A stretch of 64,000 nt of DNA from Pictodentalium vernedei (GCA_031216915.1 CM062297.1:544444971-544508970), one strand, 5' to 3'; shown: positions 24,706-35,734, counted from the stretch's first letter. Notes: generated by a model from the sequence alone, not told the origin. Program-made: numbers and translations.

Positions 24706-25276
24706 ATTTCATTTGCTGGTACATGTATAAGAAAAAAACCCAACCCATACATATTTTGCAGCAATTTTATAAGCACACTTTGTGACCAAAACAAGCTAAG
24801 AAATATTTTTCAAACACTATATATCACCCAAAATGCATTCGTAAGGAAGTCTTACTTGCAGTAATAATCTATGCTGCCTGTTTTTTTACGTAAAGTATTT
24901 ACTGCCAATATAGTGACTTCTAGTCAGCGTTTTCTACAGTGCCTACTGTGATTTCTACTCAAGATCCTGTTTAAGCAGCCAAGACTTAACTAGAAACCAC
25001 TACCAAGCTCATAGATTTATAGGTTTTGTTTGGGTGAAATTTGGCAGCAAATTGTTTGGGCCCATAATGTTTGATGGAATATTCCTGTTGATTGATATAT
25101 TTTTTCAACACTATGCCATTTACTATAAATTCATTGCTAATTTACTCGGATAATAGCACACTGACATACAGAATCACTGTGAACACAGTAAAATTATTAT
25201 GTAATTTAGAAATTTGTGGAGAAAATAGCAAATCTTCCATGCTTTTGAAGCACAAACCAAAATTAAGAGTCACAAA

Positions 25277-25480
25277 TTAACCCTCTGCACTCTGATGTCA
25301 AAATGGCAAAGATTTCAGCGGCAAATATTTCCCATAATGCAGTTTGATATTTAAACCAAATATACCTTGTTTGACAGAGCTCAGTGAGCTCTGTCAAACA
25401 AGATATATTTGTTTAAATTTCATAGTTAAACAGAGTGATTGGAGAAAATTCTGTTGCACTACCGGTGTGCTAGGGGTAAT
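25277..25480. mobile_element. Foldback MITE (CTGTCAAACAAG family)
   Basis: Left end TTAACCCTCTGCACTCTGA, right end GTGTGCTAGGGGTAA (imperfect inverted). The centre is a palindrome with arms 25351-25383 and 25385-25416 carrying TTGTTTGACAGAGCTCA. Partial relatives are at 23213-23355 and 42880-42990, which share CTCTGTCAAACAAGAT. Confidence 0.65.
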
Positions 25481-25794
25481 ATTTAGTTCATCATATCTAA
25501 ACCTATGCCAATCAAGATAAAGGTAAATTCTCCATTCGAAGTCAAAAAGATGATTGAAAAGATTAAGGATAATGAAATGCCTGTTTTTTCAAAATTTTAT
25601 TGCTGACAAAATGACTAATGAACTGACAGGATTCCACTGTAGGAGATTGTCACATACACATCCTATTATTACACAATGCACACAATCACTATTAACAATT
25701 TTCTTCTCAGAATGCAATTCTGACAATGCTATATCTTCCATTTGAACCTAGTTGTAAAACAAGCACAAATTGTTCCTTGTTGGAACCTTGGGTA

Positions 25795-25975
25795 GTAAAG
25801 CAGTACATGTTTACTGGTAAAATAGGGCCTGGTAACCAATGCCCGAGGTGGAAGTCCTCTAATATGGGCAACATGGGTATAAACCCATGGACTTGACTTT
25901 ACCTCCATGTTGCGGTCACAATTAGCCATTGTGCAGAAGTATGTGACCTTAAACACCAATAAATAAAAAAAAAAT
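25795..25975 (-). mobile_element. SINE-like 3' fragment
   Basis: Ends with the complement of ATGTGACCTTAAACACCAAT followed by AAATAAAAA. This is the same 3' end as 43790-43830 and 32240-32270 and, in plus orientation, 14760-14790. It lacks the tRNA head, and may represent another SINE that shares only the 3' end with the family. Confidence 0.5.
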
Positions 25976-26125
25976 ATGAACTAGTTTGGAAAAACTGGCA
26001 ATGTGTACGTACTGTCAAAAAATCTGAAAAACAAAGTTGATTTTACTAAAAATTCAGATTTTGATTTCAAGGTGATGATATATAACTGTTAAAAAAAAAT
26101 TAAGTAAACAGGAAATCTTCATTGT

Positions 26126-26235
26126 TTATGATGTTGGGGTTACAGCCTGATCTTCGGTCTTCATTCTCTTCCTAATGAAATCTTGAGCAGTTTTATCTGA
26201 AATTCTTTTGGAGAGAACAGTGAAGGCACCATTTT
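26126..26235 (-). CDS. BAIAP3/UNC13D: BAIAP3/UNC13D-like terminal exon with stop
   Basis: Begins after ...ttatctttcag and reads (E)NGAFTVLSKRISDKTAQDFI then RKRMKTEDQAVTPTS and TAA (stop at 26126-26128). In the family the C2 domain is followed by a helix with a pattern like L-x2-R-x-S-D-K-x-A-Q-x-F-V-K-x-R-K, which this matches. The G left from the previous exon plus AA gives glutamate, keeping frame. No canonical AATAAA is close on the minus strand; the nearest one noticed is roughly 0.5 kb further on (about 25595), so the end of the 3' UTR is not defined. Confidence 0.9.
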
Positions 26236-26782
26236 CTGAAAGATAAATGATTTGACATAAACATAAAGGTATAGTTTTATTTTTATGGTCTCCAAACAAT
26301 TTTATCAACTCAATATAAGGCCATATTGTGTTAAAATCAAGGATTTTCAAAAATGTTTTCAGATCAAATTAAAAAATATGCAAGAACCTTTGGTGAAAAA
26401 GAATTAAATGATAAGAGTGCTAAATTATTTTGCAAAGGCATTTTGGAATGGGAGTATTTTTTTTCAAAGGTACCATACTATCGACAATGGAAGCCGTTGT
26501 TTAGCAAGAGTTTGTTCAAATAATCGCCTTGTTACAATTTATTGGGGAGTAATCAACAATAAATTGCAACAAAGCAATTCTATCGAAACAATTCTTTTTA
26601 TACTACTGAGAAAGCAACAAACTAATGAATATAGTCTAACATCACTAAAATGGCTTTCAGCACTTTTCAGTAAAGCTCTGATAGTGGCTTCTAGTACTGA
26701 ATCGTGTTAAGGAATGTTTCATTTTTTGGTTTGCTTATTTTACTCCAGGTCCACATATCATTTTTATACATTATGCCTCACA

Positions 26783-27053
26783 TTAACCCTTTACCAAACA
26801 TAATGGCCAAAACCAGTCAGCGCTGTTCACAAAAATTACCATTCAATTTTCATTATTTTTTCATTTTTAGTCTCAAAAACATAGCTTATGACCCCTCATT
26901 AGAACAAGCTCATCAAATAAAAAACAGCTCAAAAAATGAAAAAAAAAAGTTATTTAAGAATTTTAATGACACGTCATCCGAATGCCAATGTTTTGGATAC
27001 GAAATCAGATGATAGTCAATGCAGATGTCAGATGGCCAGTGTTTTAGGGTTCA
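26783..27053. mobile_element. TTAA MITE, degraded right end
   Basis: Left end TTAACCCTTTACCAAACATA, then AATGGCCAAAACCAGTCAGC and ATAGCTTATGACCCCTCATT. The same internal blocks occur inverted at 21811-21983. The right end TTTTAGGGTTCAA is mutated. It lies in the terminal intron of the BAIAP3/UNC13D-like gene. Confidence 0.6.
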
Positions 27054-28693
27054 ATTGATGGTAATCGCCAGCCAATGCACCATGTAAACCCCCAATTGTG
27101 ACAACAGTTTTAGTGGTATTTGTTATCAATGTTGAGGGCTTTAATTAACGATTTAATTATTGATCAGGAGTACATTTACTTTACTAATGGGCCATCTTGC
27201 AAACTTAATATCTGATAAACTGGAATCATGGCAGAATAAAACGAAACGAAACAAACATGAACCCAAACACTACGGTTTTATCCTTTATGGAAGCCATTGC
27301 CGAAATGCATGAAAGGTAAGACCATAATCAAAAAATTTGCTAGAATTTCATCCCCGACCCTGAATTTTTTTTTATTTGCGTACTTTTATGTCCCATAAAG
27401 GAAGCTCAAAATGTTTACCGGGAGGAGTAACAGAATGAAATTGATAGATGAATTCGGTTTTGTTGCGGTTTAATGTTCAAATAATTCAATAATTTATTTT
27501 CTTATTTTTTACAAAAAAAACAGTTGAGACTTGCATATCTATAATCCATAAAACACTGAATAACTTTTGTGGAATAAAATTGAGTTTTATTGTTTGTCTA
27601 ACATCCAAAACAAAGAACCACATGGTTATTTTCTTTGAAGCGTAATGTCAACAATATCTCACAATACTCATTTGTGACCTTACATCATGAATATTAATTA
27701 CAAAAAGACATGTGATCTCTCACAAACTCAATAAATTAGTTTTGAAAATTCATTTGTGTACTTTTTATTGACATGATCATTGGAACATTTTCATATCTTT
27801 CCTCTGTTTTGGGTGAGGTTGTTAGTTAAATAAAACATACACAGAAAGAACATGTAAATTTTGAATATGAGTAAATTCATAGAAAACAAGAGGCTCCAAG
27901 GGCCTCACCTGACAAAGTGCTTCAAAGAAGTATTTGGGGGTCACATTCAGTTTGACATGGTTCATCAACACTACAAAGGAATGAAGTCATGAAAGACAAA
28001 TTTTTATGGAAAAACACTAAGGAATGAATTTGAACAAACTTGAACCTAACCTGCTCCCCTCCCTCTGCCCCCCTCCCCCCCTCAGAGAGCCCAAATATTA
28101 AGCCAGGGACTTAAATTGACCAGACTTGAATCTGATCTCCCTTGAGATGTTATATACCAAAAATGAAAGAATTCTGACTGGTGGATCTGAAGAAGAATTG
28201 AATCTGACCCCTCCAGAGATGTTCTATACCAAATATCAGAAGATTCTAATTGATGGTTCTAGAGAAGAAGATTTTTAAAGAAATTCCTTCATATTGCACT
28301 AAGTTAAAATTCAGGCTCTAATAGAGAGCCCAAATATCAACCCAGATTTGAACAAACTTGAATCTGACCCTCCTAGAGATGTTGTATACCAAATGTGAAA
28401 GCATTCTGACTGCAGGGTCTAAAGAAGACTTTTAAAAAAAATTCCTCATATCGCACTAAGCTGATATTCAGGCTCCCATGGGGAACCCAAATATACCCTC
28501 CCAAAAAAGAAAGTGTGCATGCTAAAAAATAACACTAAAAAAAGATATATATCATTTTCATTCATGAAAATTTTATTCAATCACTGATGAATCAATTTCT
28601 GATCAACACGAGAAATTTCATTACGCTTCGACGAATACTCTTGGTGCCATGGAGAGTCAAAGACACTAAGGGTCCAACACAAAAGTCACACAC

Positions 28694-29250
28694 TCAATAT
28701 CTGGTATGACCTCCGCCTGCATCGACTACTGCTGTGCATCTACGCCTCATGGAAGCGAACAAGTTAGCATGGAAGTGGGTTAGGGTATGGTTAGGTTAGG
28801 GTTAGGTAGGGTTAGGGTTAGGATAGGGTTAGGTTAGGCTAACCCTAACCCTACTCTACACCACTGCAGTCGAGCACGACGATGACATAACGTCAAAATC
28901 GGAAGAATTGCAGGTCTTCCGAGGACGTACGCCGTATTCTCTCAGGCGGTTGATTAATGTTTGAGGATGTATCTGTCTCAGGTTAGGGATGTTCCTGGCT
29001 GTCGTCATTGCCGTTTGTTGCCGGTTCCAGAGATGGACGACACAGATATACCGATCTTGTGCAGGGGTGGTAACTCGGGGTCTCCCGGAGCGGGGTCGGT
29101 CTCGAACGCCATCATGTTGTGCATGTCGATGGACTAGCCTGTCTACAGTGTTACGGTGGCAGTTCAAATGCTGGGCAACCTCTTTCTGTTCTGTCAGCTC
29201 TAATCATACCCAGGGCAAGGAGACGTTGATTCATTGTCAATCTTGGCATG
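28694..29250 (-). pseudogene. Tc1 transposase with core replaced by telomere-like repeats
   Basis: The N-terminal part (about 29250-28863, minus) begins MPRLTMNQRLLALGMIRA, shifts frame once, and continues LNCHRNTVDRLVHRHAQHDG and GRPRVTTPAQDRY: the paired helix-turn-helix DNA-binding region. It ends at HRRARLQWCR after another frame change. The C-terminal end (28770-28694) reads MRRRCTAVVDAGGGHTRY and stop, the standard Tc1 tail. The roughly 180-200 residues between, which hold the D, D and E catalytic residues, are absent. In their place are 28777-28855, TTAGGG-like repeats. Confidence 0.85.
28777..28855. repeat. Interstitial telomere-like tract, head-to-head
   Basis: Reading the plus strand, degenerate TTAGGG units (GTTAGGGTTAGG and variants) run from 28777 to about 28838. 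They switch to CCCTAA units (TAACCCTAACCCTAC) at 28839-28855. The switch from G-rich to C-rich strand is the orientation produced when two telomere ends are joined. It sits exactly at the deletion in the Tc1 transposase. Confidence 0.85.
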
Positions 29251-31233
29251 CTAATGTGGAGTCTTTTTAACAGCAGCGCAAGTGTGAATGTGAACGATAG
29301 GAAGGCCTTACTTTAGTGTTTAAATACCCAAGGATTCACACTGCTGCATGAATTTTCAGACTCTCCACGTGCAAAACATGCCTTTTCACAAATGTGCAGC
29401 ACGTCATTTAACGGTAATGCAATTTTAACGGAGAAAGCTGTTTTTGTGTTCAATATAACTTATTCATGAACAGGTTAACACTCTTTACACCTACGAAATT
29501 ATTTTTTTTGAGTTTGATCAATTTCTGCAATGCACACTTTCTTTTTTGGGTGAGTATATTTACCCAGGTAACCAATTTGAACAAATCCGAAACTGACCCA
29601 CCTTGAGATGTTGTATACCAAATATGAAAGGATTCTGACTAGTGGATCTAAAGAAGAAGATTTTTAAAAGAAATTTCCTCATATTGCACTACGTTAAAAC
29701 TAAGGTTCCCATAGGGAGCCCAGTTATTAACCCAGGGACTCAATTTGAACAAACTTGAATCTGACCCCCTTACAGATGTTATATACAAAATGTCAGAAGA
29801 TTCTAATTTACGGTTCTGGAGAAGAAGATTTTTTTAATTTTGGAAAACAATTTATGGGTGCTATCAGAGTAATGCCCCTTGTGGGCATGGCAAGTTTGTT
29901 TGAACATACTTGAATTGACATATAAGGAACATGCATATCAAATTTGGTTCAATTTGGTCCAGTTGTTTATGAGGAGAAGTCGATAATGTAAAGTTCATGC
30001 TGGACGGATGGATGACGGACAGAAAGCGATCACTAAAGCTCCCCCTGACTTTCAATCAGGTGAGCTAATAAAAATGAGAACCACAACAGTGACTGCAATG
30101 TTGTTTGTTCAATAATACACAATGTCACAAGCAAGTTCCTGCAATTTCTCGCTGTCATTTTCGGATTTCTTTGACTTAAAGCCGACACACTTCACTAGAG
30201 TGAACATGCTTGTCTCTCAATTTTGGTCAGTGCGCAGCTAAATTTGACAAGACCAAACTGTACTTAAATTACTCAAGAGTCATTTAAAAAAAAATGTCTT
30301 GAATCTGGATGATGAAATGAGAAAATCTCGACAATTTTTTTTATGTCTGACCATCGGCTAGGGCCGATCCTACACCCCTGACTACCAATTGTCAACCGAT
30401 GGGTGCTTATCGGCAGATGGCCAATTATATACTGATCAATAGATTCATCACTAGTTTTCTGCCTTTCATGTTAGGTAAAGGGTTAAACAAGGTGCAGAAT
30501 ATGCAAACTATTACATCCAGTATGACAGTTCTCAGAATGATCTGTGATAATCCATTCCCACTACTGTGATGCAACCCACCTGTCTAATGCTTTGAAAATA
30601 GTCATTAATATTACTACTGAGTTGTTTACACTGAATGCGATGTGTCCATTGTGAATTCGCATTCAATACAGAGCACCTATCTCGACAGCAAATGGTATAC
30701 CTCGGATGGAAAATATAATTTGATGTCACAATCTTGGGCCTCAGATTTTTACATGAGTTTTTCTCTGTTTTTGAGTCAACATTATCAGCAGAATTATAAA
30801 TATGGAAGAAATAATTCTAGATGTACAGAAACATAAATCCTATTGGCAAATTTAACAAAAATGCAAAACAAACAAAAAAATACTATGTTCCAAAGACTAA
30901 ACTCCTTGCCCTCAGATCAGATGAGAGCTTGTGCAGTTTCTTCTATGTTTACAGCTCTAGTAGCATATGTTACCATCTGACGTCACCATGTGATATATTT
31001 AAAATAACATTTCTCGTTTTGTAATTATTTCATCAACAGGTTGACTCGCAAACTGCTTCATTTTTGTAGATTTTTCACATGTGCAGTAAACAATGTTACA
31101 AATGAAGTGATGTTTAAATTATGCTTTGCGTCTCCGTTTAACATAAGCTTCGAGACACAAACATCAGACCATGTTATCATCAATTCTTCACAATAACTTA
31201 TTATGTTAGCTGAACTAATCAACCAATTTGTAC

Positions 31234-31436
31234 CTTTATGTGTGGGTTGCATGAGATTATATGACATGACTTGTAATGCTTCAAATCCAGTAACTTCATC
31301 TCCATCCATGCCATGAACATCTCTCAAAGGCAGAAATACTTCACCAGCAAAATCATTCTGGAACATGATATCATGATCCATAACAGTTAATACGATCACA
31401 GCACCCTGATGCTTGCTTTTGTCACAATCAATATTG
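31234..31436 (-). CDS. BAIAP3/UNC13D: BAIAP3/UNC13D-like exon (C2 strands 5-8, calcium loop 3)
   Basis: Codes (F)NIDCDKSKHQGAVIVL, then VMDHDIMFQNDFAGEVFLPL and RDVHGMDGDEVTGFEALQVMSYNLMQPTHKG in overlapping stretches. The D-x-D-x5-D pattern in VMDHDIMFQND is the third calcium-binding loop. NDFAGE-x-FLPLR is strongly characteristic of this family. The acceptor is ...tttatttcag. The donor GTACAA departs from the usual GTRAGT, so this junction may be slower or regulated. A large inverted repeat (31470-31630) lies in the intron only 34 nt upstream of the acceptor. Confidence 0.93.
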
Positions 31437-31469
31437 CTGAAATAAAAGGTAGAACATATCTTGATTATG

Positions 31470-31630
31470 TAAGGAATGATCATTTGTTTCTGTCTATTTC
31501 TTGAGTTATGAACCCCAAAAAACAAAGGCCATACTGTGTAAATAGGCGTAGTCCTTTTACACTATGTTTGGCCTTTGTTTTTTGGGATTCATAACTCAAG
31601 AAATAGACAGAAACAAACAATCATTCCTTA
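31470..31630. repeat. Long inverted repeat beside a splice acceptor
   Basis: Left arm 31470-31542 and right arm 31556-31630 are inverted repeats with few mismatches (shared CTGTCTATTTCTTGAGTTAT and AAAAAACAAAGGCC). They are separated by a 13-nt spacer. It lies in the 12-kb intron, 34 nt upstream of the exon 31234-31436 acceptor as the gene is transcribed. Confidence 0.85.
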
Positions 31631-31950
31631 TAATTAAATTTTAGGGGCAATAAATTTGAACACTCTCTGCTTTGCACAGTTAAAATAAAAACCAGGTCGC
31701 ATCACACTTTCTAGTGATAACTGAATAAAAAGGCATAGTTTTCTAAAATTCTGTTAGAAATGACAATACATTTCACTGAAACATGTTCTTGTGTCAGTAA
31801 AAGTTTTACTGACCAATGAATTGCGTAAGTTAAAAAAGGAACGTCTAGGCCACACTTGATGGGAGGGTGCTGTCATTCAAAACAACACTGAGTTAAATTT
31901 AATTCTCATGTTGACCATTTCCTGACAAACTGAAAACACAGTTTGTAAAT

Positions 31951-32157
31951 ATGGAGTGCAATATAAACCCAGATGACATGAAGTTGGTTGAACTTTGTCT
32001 CAGAAAAGTTCATTCAGACTATTTGGAAATTGGGAAGTTTTGCTTGCGAATTTCGTTTGTGGATTATTATGACCGGCCATTGTTTACGTTTGATTTGGGT
32101 AAAATGATGAATGCAGACGATCACCTATTGCATATAAACAAACTGAACATGGAATAA
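31951..32157 (+). CDS. Short unassigned ORF in BAIAP3/UNC13D-like intron
   Basis: A 68-codon frame on the strand opposite the host gene, starting MECNINPDDMKLVELCLRKV and rich in acidic and aromatic residues. The start has a fair Kozak context (A at -3, G at +4). The stop codon overlaps an AATAAA. No family is recognised and no splice partner was found. It may be a chance frame or a decayed transposon fragment. Confidence 0.15.
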   Translation: MECNINPDDMKLVELCLRKVHSDYLEIGKFCLRISFVDYYDRPLFTFDLGKMMNADDHLLHINKLNME

Positions 32158-32210
32158 AAAGCATAAGGATTTCATTGTTTATGAAATTTTATTTTGAAAG
32201 TCTTTTTAAT

Positions 32211-32574
32211 TATTTATTTATATATTTATTTATTGGTGTTTATGGCCACATATTTCTGCACCATGGCTAATCATGACCTCGACAGTTTTACAGGTGGAGG
32301 AAGCCAGAGTACCCCGAGAGAACCATCGAGCAATGGTGAGCAACTATCAGCTTCCCAACATACTAACTCCACACAAGCAGGGTTAGCATTGGTTGAAGAC
32401 AGGGGCACCATCGATGTGCAGTACGCCTTAGTATACATTGCCATGCCCCCACATGGGCAATGGGGGTGAAGTGTCTTGCTCAAGGATACAATGTGGTTGC
32501 CGCAGGTGGGATTCGAACCAAGGACCTCTCCGCTTGCAGCTTGCACCTATACCTACTGAGCGACCGTGCCCCCT
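32211..32574 (-). mobile_element. tRNA-derived SINE with 14-bp target duplication
   Basis: The best SINE copy. Its head is at 32574 on the minus strand. The A box TCGCTCAGTAGG (complement of 32552-32563) and the B box GGTTCGAATCC (complement of 32509-32519) form an internal RNA polymerase III promoter. The 3' end is an A/T tail of AAATA units at about 32211-32240. The flanking AAAGTCTTTTTAAT at 32197-32210 and 32575-32588 is an exact 14-bp target-site duplication, the mark of LINE-driven insertion. The tail resembles that of other SINE copies here (AATAAATAAATAA). Confidence 0.9.
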
Positions 32575-33376
32575 AAAGTCTTTTTAATATGATGAGATAA
32601 ATATTAATTACTTTTCATGTTGAAACAATTTGAGCTTGAAGCAGTTCTTTTCCATTCACACTGTACAACGTAATTTTCAAGACAGATATTGGGGCATGGT
32701 TTTGGGTGGGCCCAAATGCATTTTTTTTCGGTTCATTGTGTTATGAAAAGGAAAAAAAGAAAGAAAGAAATACTTTAGCCAATTATTTTGCCTGAAAATG
32801 CATGAACTGAAAAAGGTTTAATCCTTCAAACATAATATTCAAATTTAGTTGAATCTTTATCTATAAAGCAAAGTTGTGGATATATGTGTGTACGTGTCTA
32901 CAACATATCCAATACCTATTTTACAACACAAATTCTCATAAAATTCTGTCATTCCTGAAGGAAATCAACCTTTTTAATAAATTTTAAATTGTTTTTATTC
33001 TTTTAAATTCTCATCTGATCTATTCAACAAGTTGATTTACACAGCATTCTTTCAGCAACTGATCTAATTTTTTCATTAGTGTGCTTACTCCTTATTTTTT
33101 TTATTCCTCATATTTCACCGACTCGATTTTATTGATTTAATGGAAGATAATGATTATATTTTAGATTATATTTAGATTTGGATTATATTCTACAATACAT
33201 ACTTTTCATTGCCATGTTATAGTCTTAGCTGCTGATTTGGCATAAAACACAAATAAATAAATACCCAAGAAGTGATCACCTGTTCACATTCATTGTTCTA
33301 TTTTTTCTACGTGTGTAGAATAGTGTGGCTCAATTCTGATTTTTTTTTCCAACTAATATTTTTTTCAGTTTCTTAT

Positions 33377-33615
33377 TTAACCCTTAAAGGCCTATTTACA
33401 AATTTTCCGACCTCAGAACAGGTGCCCTTAACATGCCATTATGAGGAGGTCTTGCTGACAATAGACAAATTACCTAAGCAGTGGTTTCTAGTCAAGTCTT
33501 GGCTGCCTTAACAGGCAGCCAAGACTTAACTAGAAATCACTGCTAAACCATTAGATGTATAGGGACTGTGGAATGGTGGGAATTCAAGACACTTGTCCAT
33601 TCCTTTAAGGGTTAA
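33377..33615. mobile_element. TTAA-flanked foldback MITE
   Basis: The ends TTAACCCTTAAAGG and CCTTTAAGGGTTAA are perfect 14-bp inverted repeats. A central palindrome with 31-nt arms (33477-33507 and 33514-33544; arm core CAAGTCTTGGCTGCC) is nearly perfect. Related but incomplete copies lie at 53596-53780, 58096-58250, 24930-25020 and 22030-22110. Confidence 0.8.
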
Positions 33616-33836
33616 CCCTTTACCTTAGACACACAATATCAAAATTAGTCATTTTAATTATTTCAATTTTTTTTTTTAATTTCAACAAAACCATGAGACC
33701 CCTCACTGGAATGAGCATGACAATGAGTGGTTATATGATATGGTTTTGCTGAAATCTTTTTAATAATAATATTTTTTTCTACTGCTCTATTTGTAATTTA
33801 TGCAGGCAGATGCGACTGATTCATAGGAAGTGGATT
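33612..33836. mobile_element. TTAA MITE abutting the previous one
   Basis: Begins TTAACCCTTTACCTTAGACA sharing its TTAA with the MITE at 33377-33615. The internal AAAACCATGAGACCCCTCACTG...ATATGGTTTTGCTGAA hairpin is as in the other CCCTTTACC family members. The right end (GGAAGTGGATTAA) is degraded. Confidence 0.6.
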
Positions 33837-34204
33837 AAACTTGGCTAACACAAAAACTCAATATTGCAGCTTATCAGTACATATTTTGCTAAGACTGAGC
33901 CAAGCAATTACTTGGATATATGTTTCAAGGACTTTCCATAACTTTTGCCCAGAATTCCAATTTTCAAGCATTTGCAAGGGCCTGAAATTCCAGTTTTAAA
34001 ATTCAACCCTGTGTAATAATACTTTCTTCATACCGATTTGTCAGTTGTATTGGAATATTGCCTTTTTTCACATGCTCTCTCCAATAACCTCCCAATAAAA
34101 TAAGAATGATGTTTTTAAACTCCAATAACAAAATTAAACTTTAATTCAACATTTCTGGTGTGTTTGTCCACTTCCAGATTTTGATGATTGATAAACATTT
34201 TACC

Positions 34205-34984
34205 AATCGATTCTAACAGAAAATACAATACAATACAATTCAATATTTTATTCACAATATACATGTACATTAGTGTAGTTACAAATATAAATGTATTTAG
34301 ATGTTTTCCAAAAAAAAAAAAAAATATTGTGCAACTAGAGCAGCGACAAGTTGTAAAAAACATGCATATTGTACGGAGACGGCATAGCCCAATGGCTGTC
34401 TTCCTGCCATCTCCTTGTTGGAAGTGTGAGGATGTGGCAGTACAGGTGGTAAATAAGTTTCAATTTCCTTTCAAGAGATGCAAGACATAACAAAGACCGG
34501 TATTCTTTATCAAATGTTTGGAGGAGATCCAGGCAAGGAAAGCATTACAGATCTGGTCACGTCTTAAAGGTGGCCTACACCGTGTTCTTATCTTACTATG
34601 TTTATCTGTGCTGCTGTTATTAATGGCCTAGTCATGCAAGAGATCACTGACTCTAGTGATACAATCAGGACACTTTGGACTGAAACATGTTGGGGTGTAT
34701 TATAAGTTTTCCAAGACATGTAACATTATGGAGCGTTTGAATATAGAGCGATTTGGTTCAGATTGAATGCCATTGCTTAGGTCATTCCATAGTTTAGGGA
34801 ATGCGTGTTTGGGTAAATTTGCAGAGAAGCATGTTCGAAGTGTATTTCTATTTAATTGCCCACTTTGTCTGGTTAGCATTCCAGTTGGGTGATGATAGAT
34901 TTGAAGGAAATTTTCAAAACTTTCCGGCAAGTTTCCAGTGTGCCAATCACGAATGAACAGTAAAGTGTGTAGCACCACAGACAC
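34205..34984 (-). pseudogene. 3' end of a CR1/L2-like retroelement
   Basis: The minus-strand frame 34984-34700 contains FSANLPKHAFPKLWNDLSNG followed by IQSEPNRSIFKRSIMLHV. This matches the C-terminal pattern of non-LTR ORF2 proteins (P-K-L-W-N-x-L-P...S-x-F-K/R-x-L). Downstream is a 3' UTR ending near 34205 in repeated ATTGT, a typical microsatellite tail. The 5' side is cut off against a small Tc1-transposase fragment at 34976. Confidence 0.55.
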
Positions 34985-35020
34985 TCAAGGAATGCTTTGC
35001 GACACTACAAGAAAATGTTT
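34976..35020 (+). pseudogene. Short Tc1 transposase fragment in opposite orientation
   Basis: The plus strand reads CACCACAGACACTCAAGGAA..., the same PQTLKECF segment found on the minus strand at 35835-35870. It is directly at the 5' breakpoint of the retroelement fragment 34205-34984. This suggests the retroelement inserted into, or was joined to, an inverted Tc1 fragment. Confidence 0.5.
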
Positions 35021-35734
35021 TGTGTAAAGTCTTTATGAGTTTCCATGTGTTAATATGCAGAAAACATTCAAAGAAATTTGACTTTGTGGCTTATAAACAG
35101 CTAAAGATTGGAAAATAACTGTGCAGTATTTTCAGTTAAAAGAAGTAAAAGGAAATCTGTTTTCACAATTCTCTGCCAGAGTAAAGATATATTTGGAGAT
35201 AAAACGTCCTTTATCACATATTCAGCATTGCCATGATCAAGCCTGAAAATAAACAATCTGTAATTTGCAAAATGAGATCCCCAGAGATGAATTTGCTGAT
35301 GCTGTTCCTTACAGTGGGCGAGAATCCCCCAATTTATCATCTGGGTACCTCTTTCTGTTTAGGCATGAGACCCTGATTCAGATTGAGGTTCACAGAGGGT
35401 AAATTTAGTAATTCTACCCTGCTGTGCAGGTTAGCATCGCTAAATTCACCCTCTGGTGACCCCATTCTGCAAGTGACAGTCTGCTTATTTCCAGGCTTGG
35501 CCACAATATAGCCATTTGTTGCTGATGTGGTGCTAAGCAACAATAAATATACTCTTCAAAGTAAGAAACTATACATCGAAATTCCACTAGATTGTATTGG
35601 AAGTTCTCAGATGGTAAACAGGGAAGTAGAAACATCACTCTACAAATGGCATAAACACAAGCAAATGAGAAACATCATCAACACACAAAAACATGACTGC
35701 ATTGACACCTGGGGAAAGTCAATACTGTGTATGA

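Larger units (their letters stand above)
28496..29554 (-). mobile_element. Tc1-like DNA transposon with terminal inverted repeats and TA flanks
   Basis: The outer 24 bp are inverted repeats: left 28496-28519 and right 29531-29554, with 22 of 24 positions matching (inner part CCCAAAAAAGAAAGTGTGCA). Both ends are next to TA (28494-28495 and 29555-29556), the Tc1/mariner target duplication. It is inserted in a repeat element (27888-30066) whose left half ends GGGAACCCAAATA and resumes TTTACCCAGG. Its transposase frame lacks the catalytic core. Confidence 0.85.
27888..30066 (-). mobile_element. Inverted copy of the TAGCTCACCTGA element, host of the Tc1 insertion
   Basis: On the plus strand it begins AAAACAAGAGGCTCCAAGGG and ends CTGACTTTCAATCAGGTGAG then CTAA. 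This is the reverse complement of the 12713-14976 element. Repeated internal blocks are AAGAAGATTTTTAAA and CCCAAATATTAAGCCAGGGA. Subtracting the 1.06-kb Tc1 element leaves about 1.1 kb. Confidence 0.75.

Noticed and set aside
28777-28855. A chromosome end
   Set aside because: The telomere-like tract is short, degenerate, inverted midway and embedded in a transposon with unique sequence on both sides.
34188-34490. 100-codon plus-strand frame
   Set aside because: It is antisense to the retroelement 3' UTR and includes a poly-A run.
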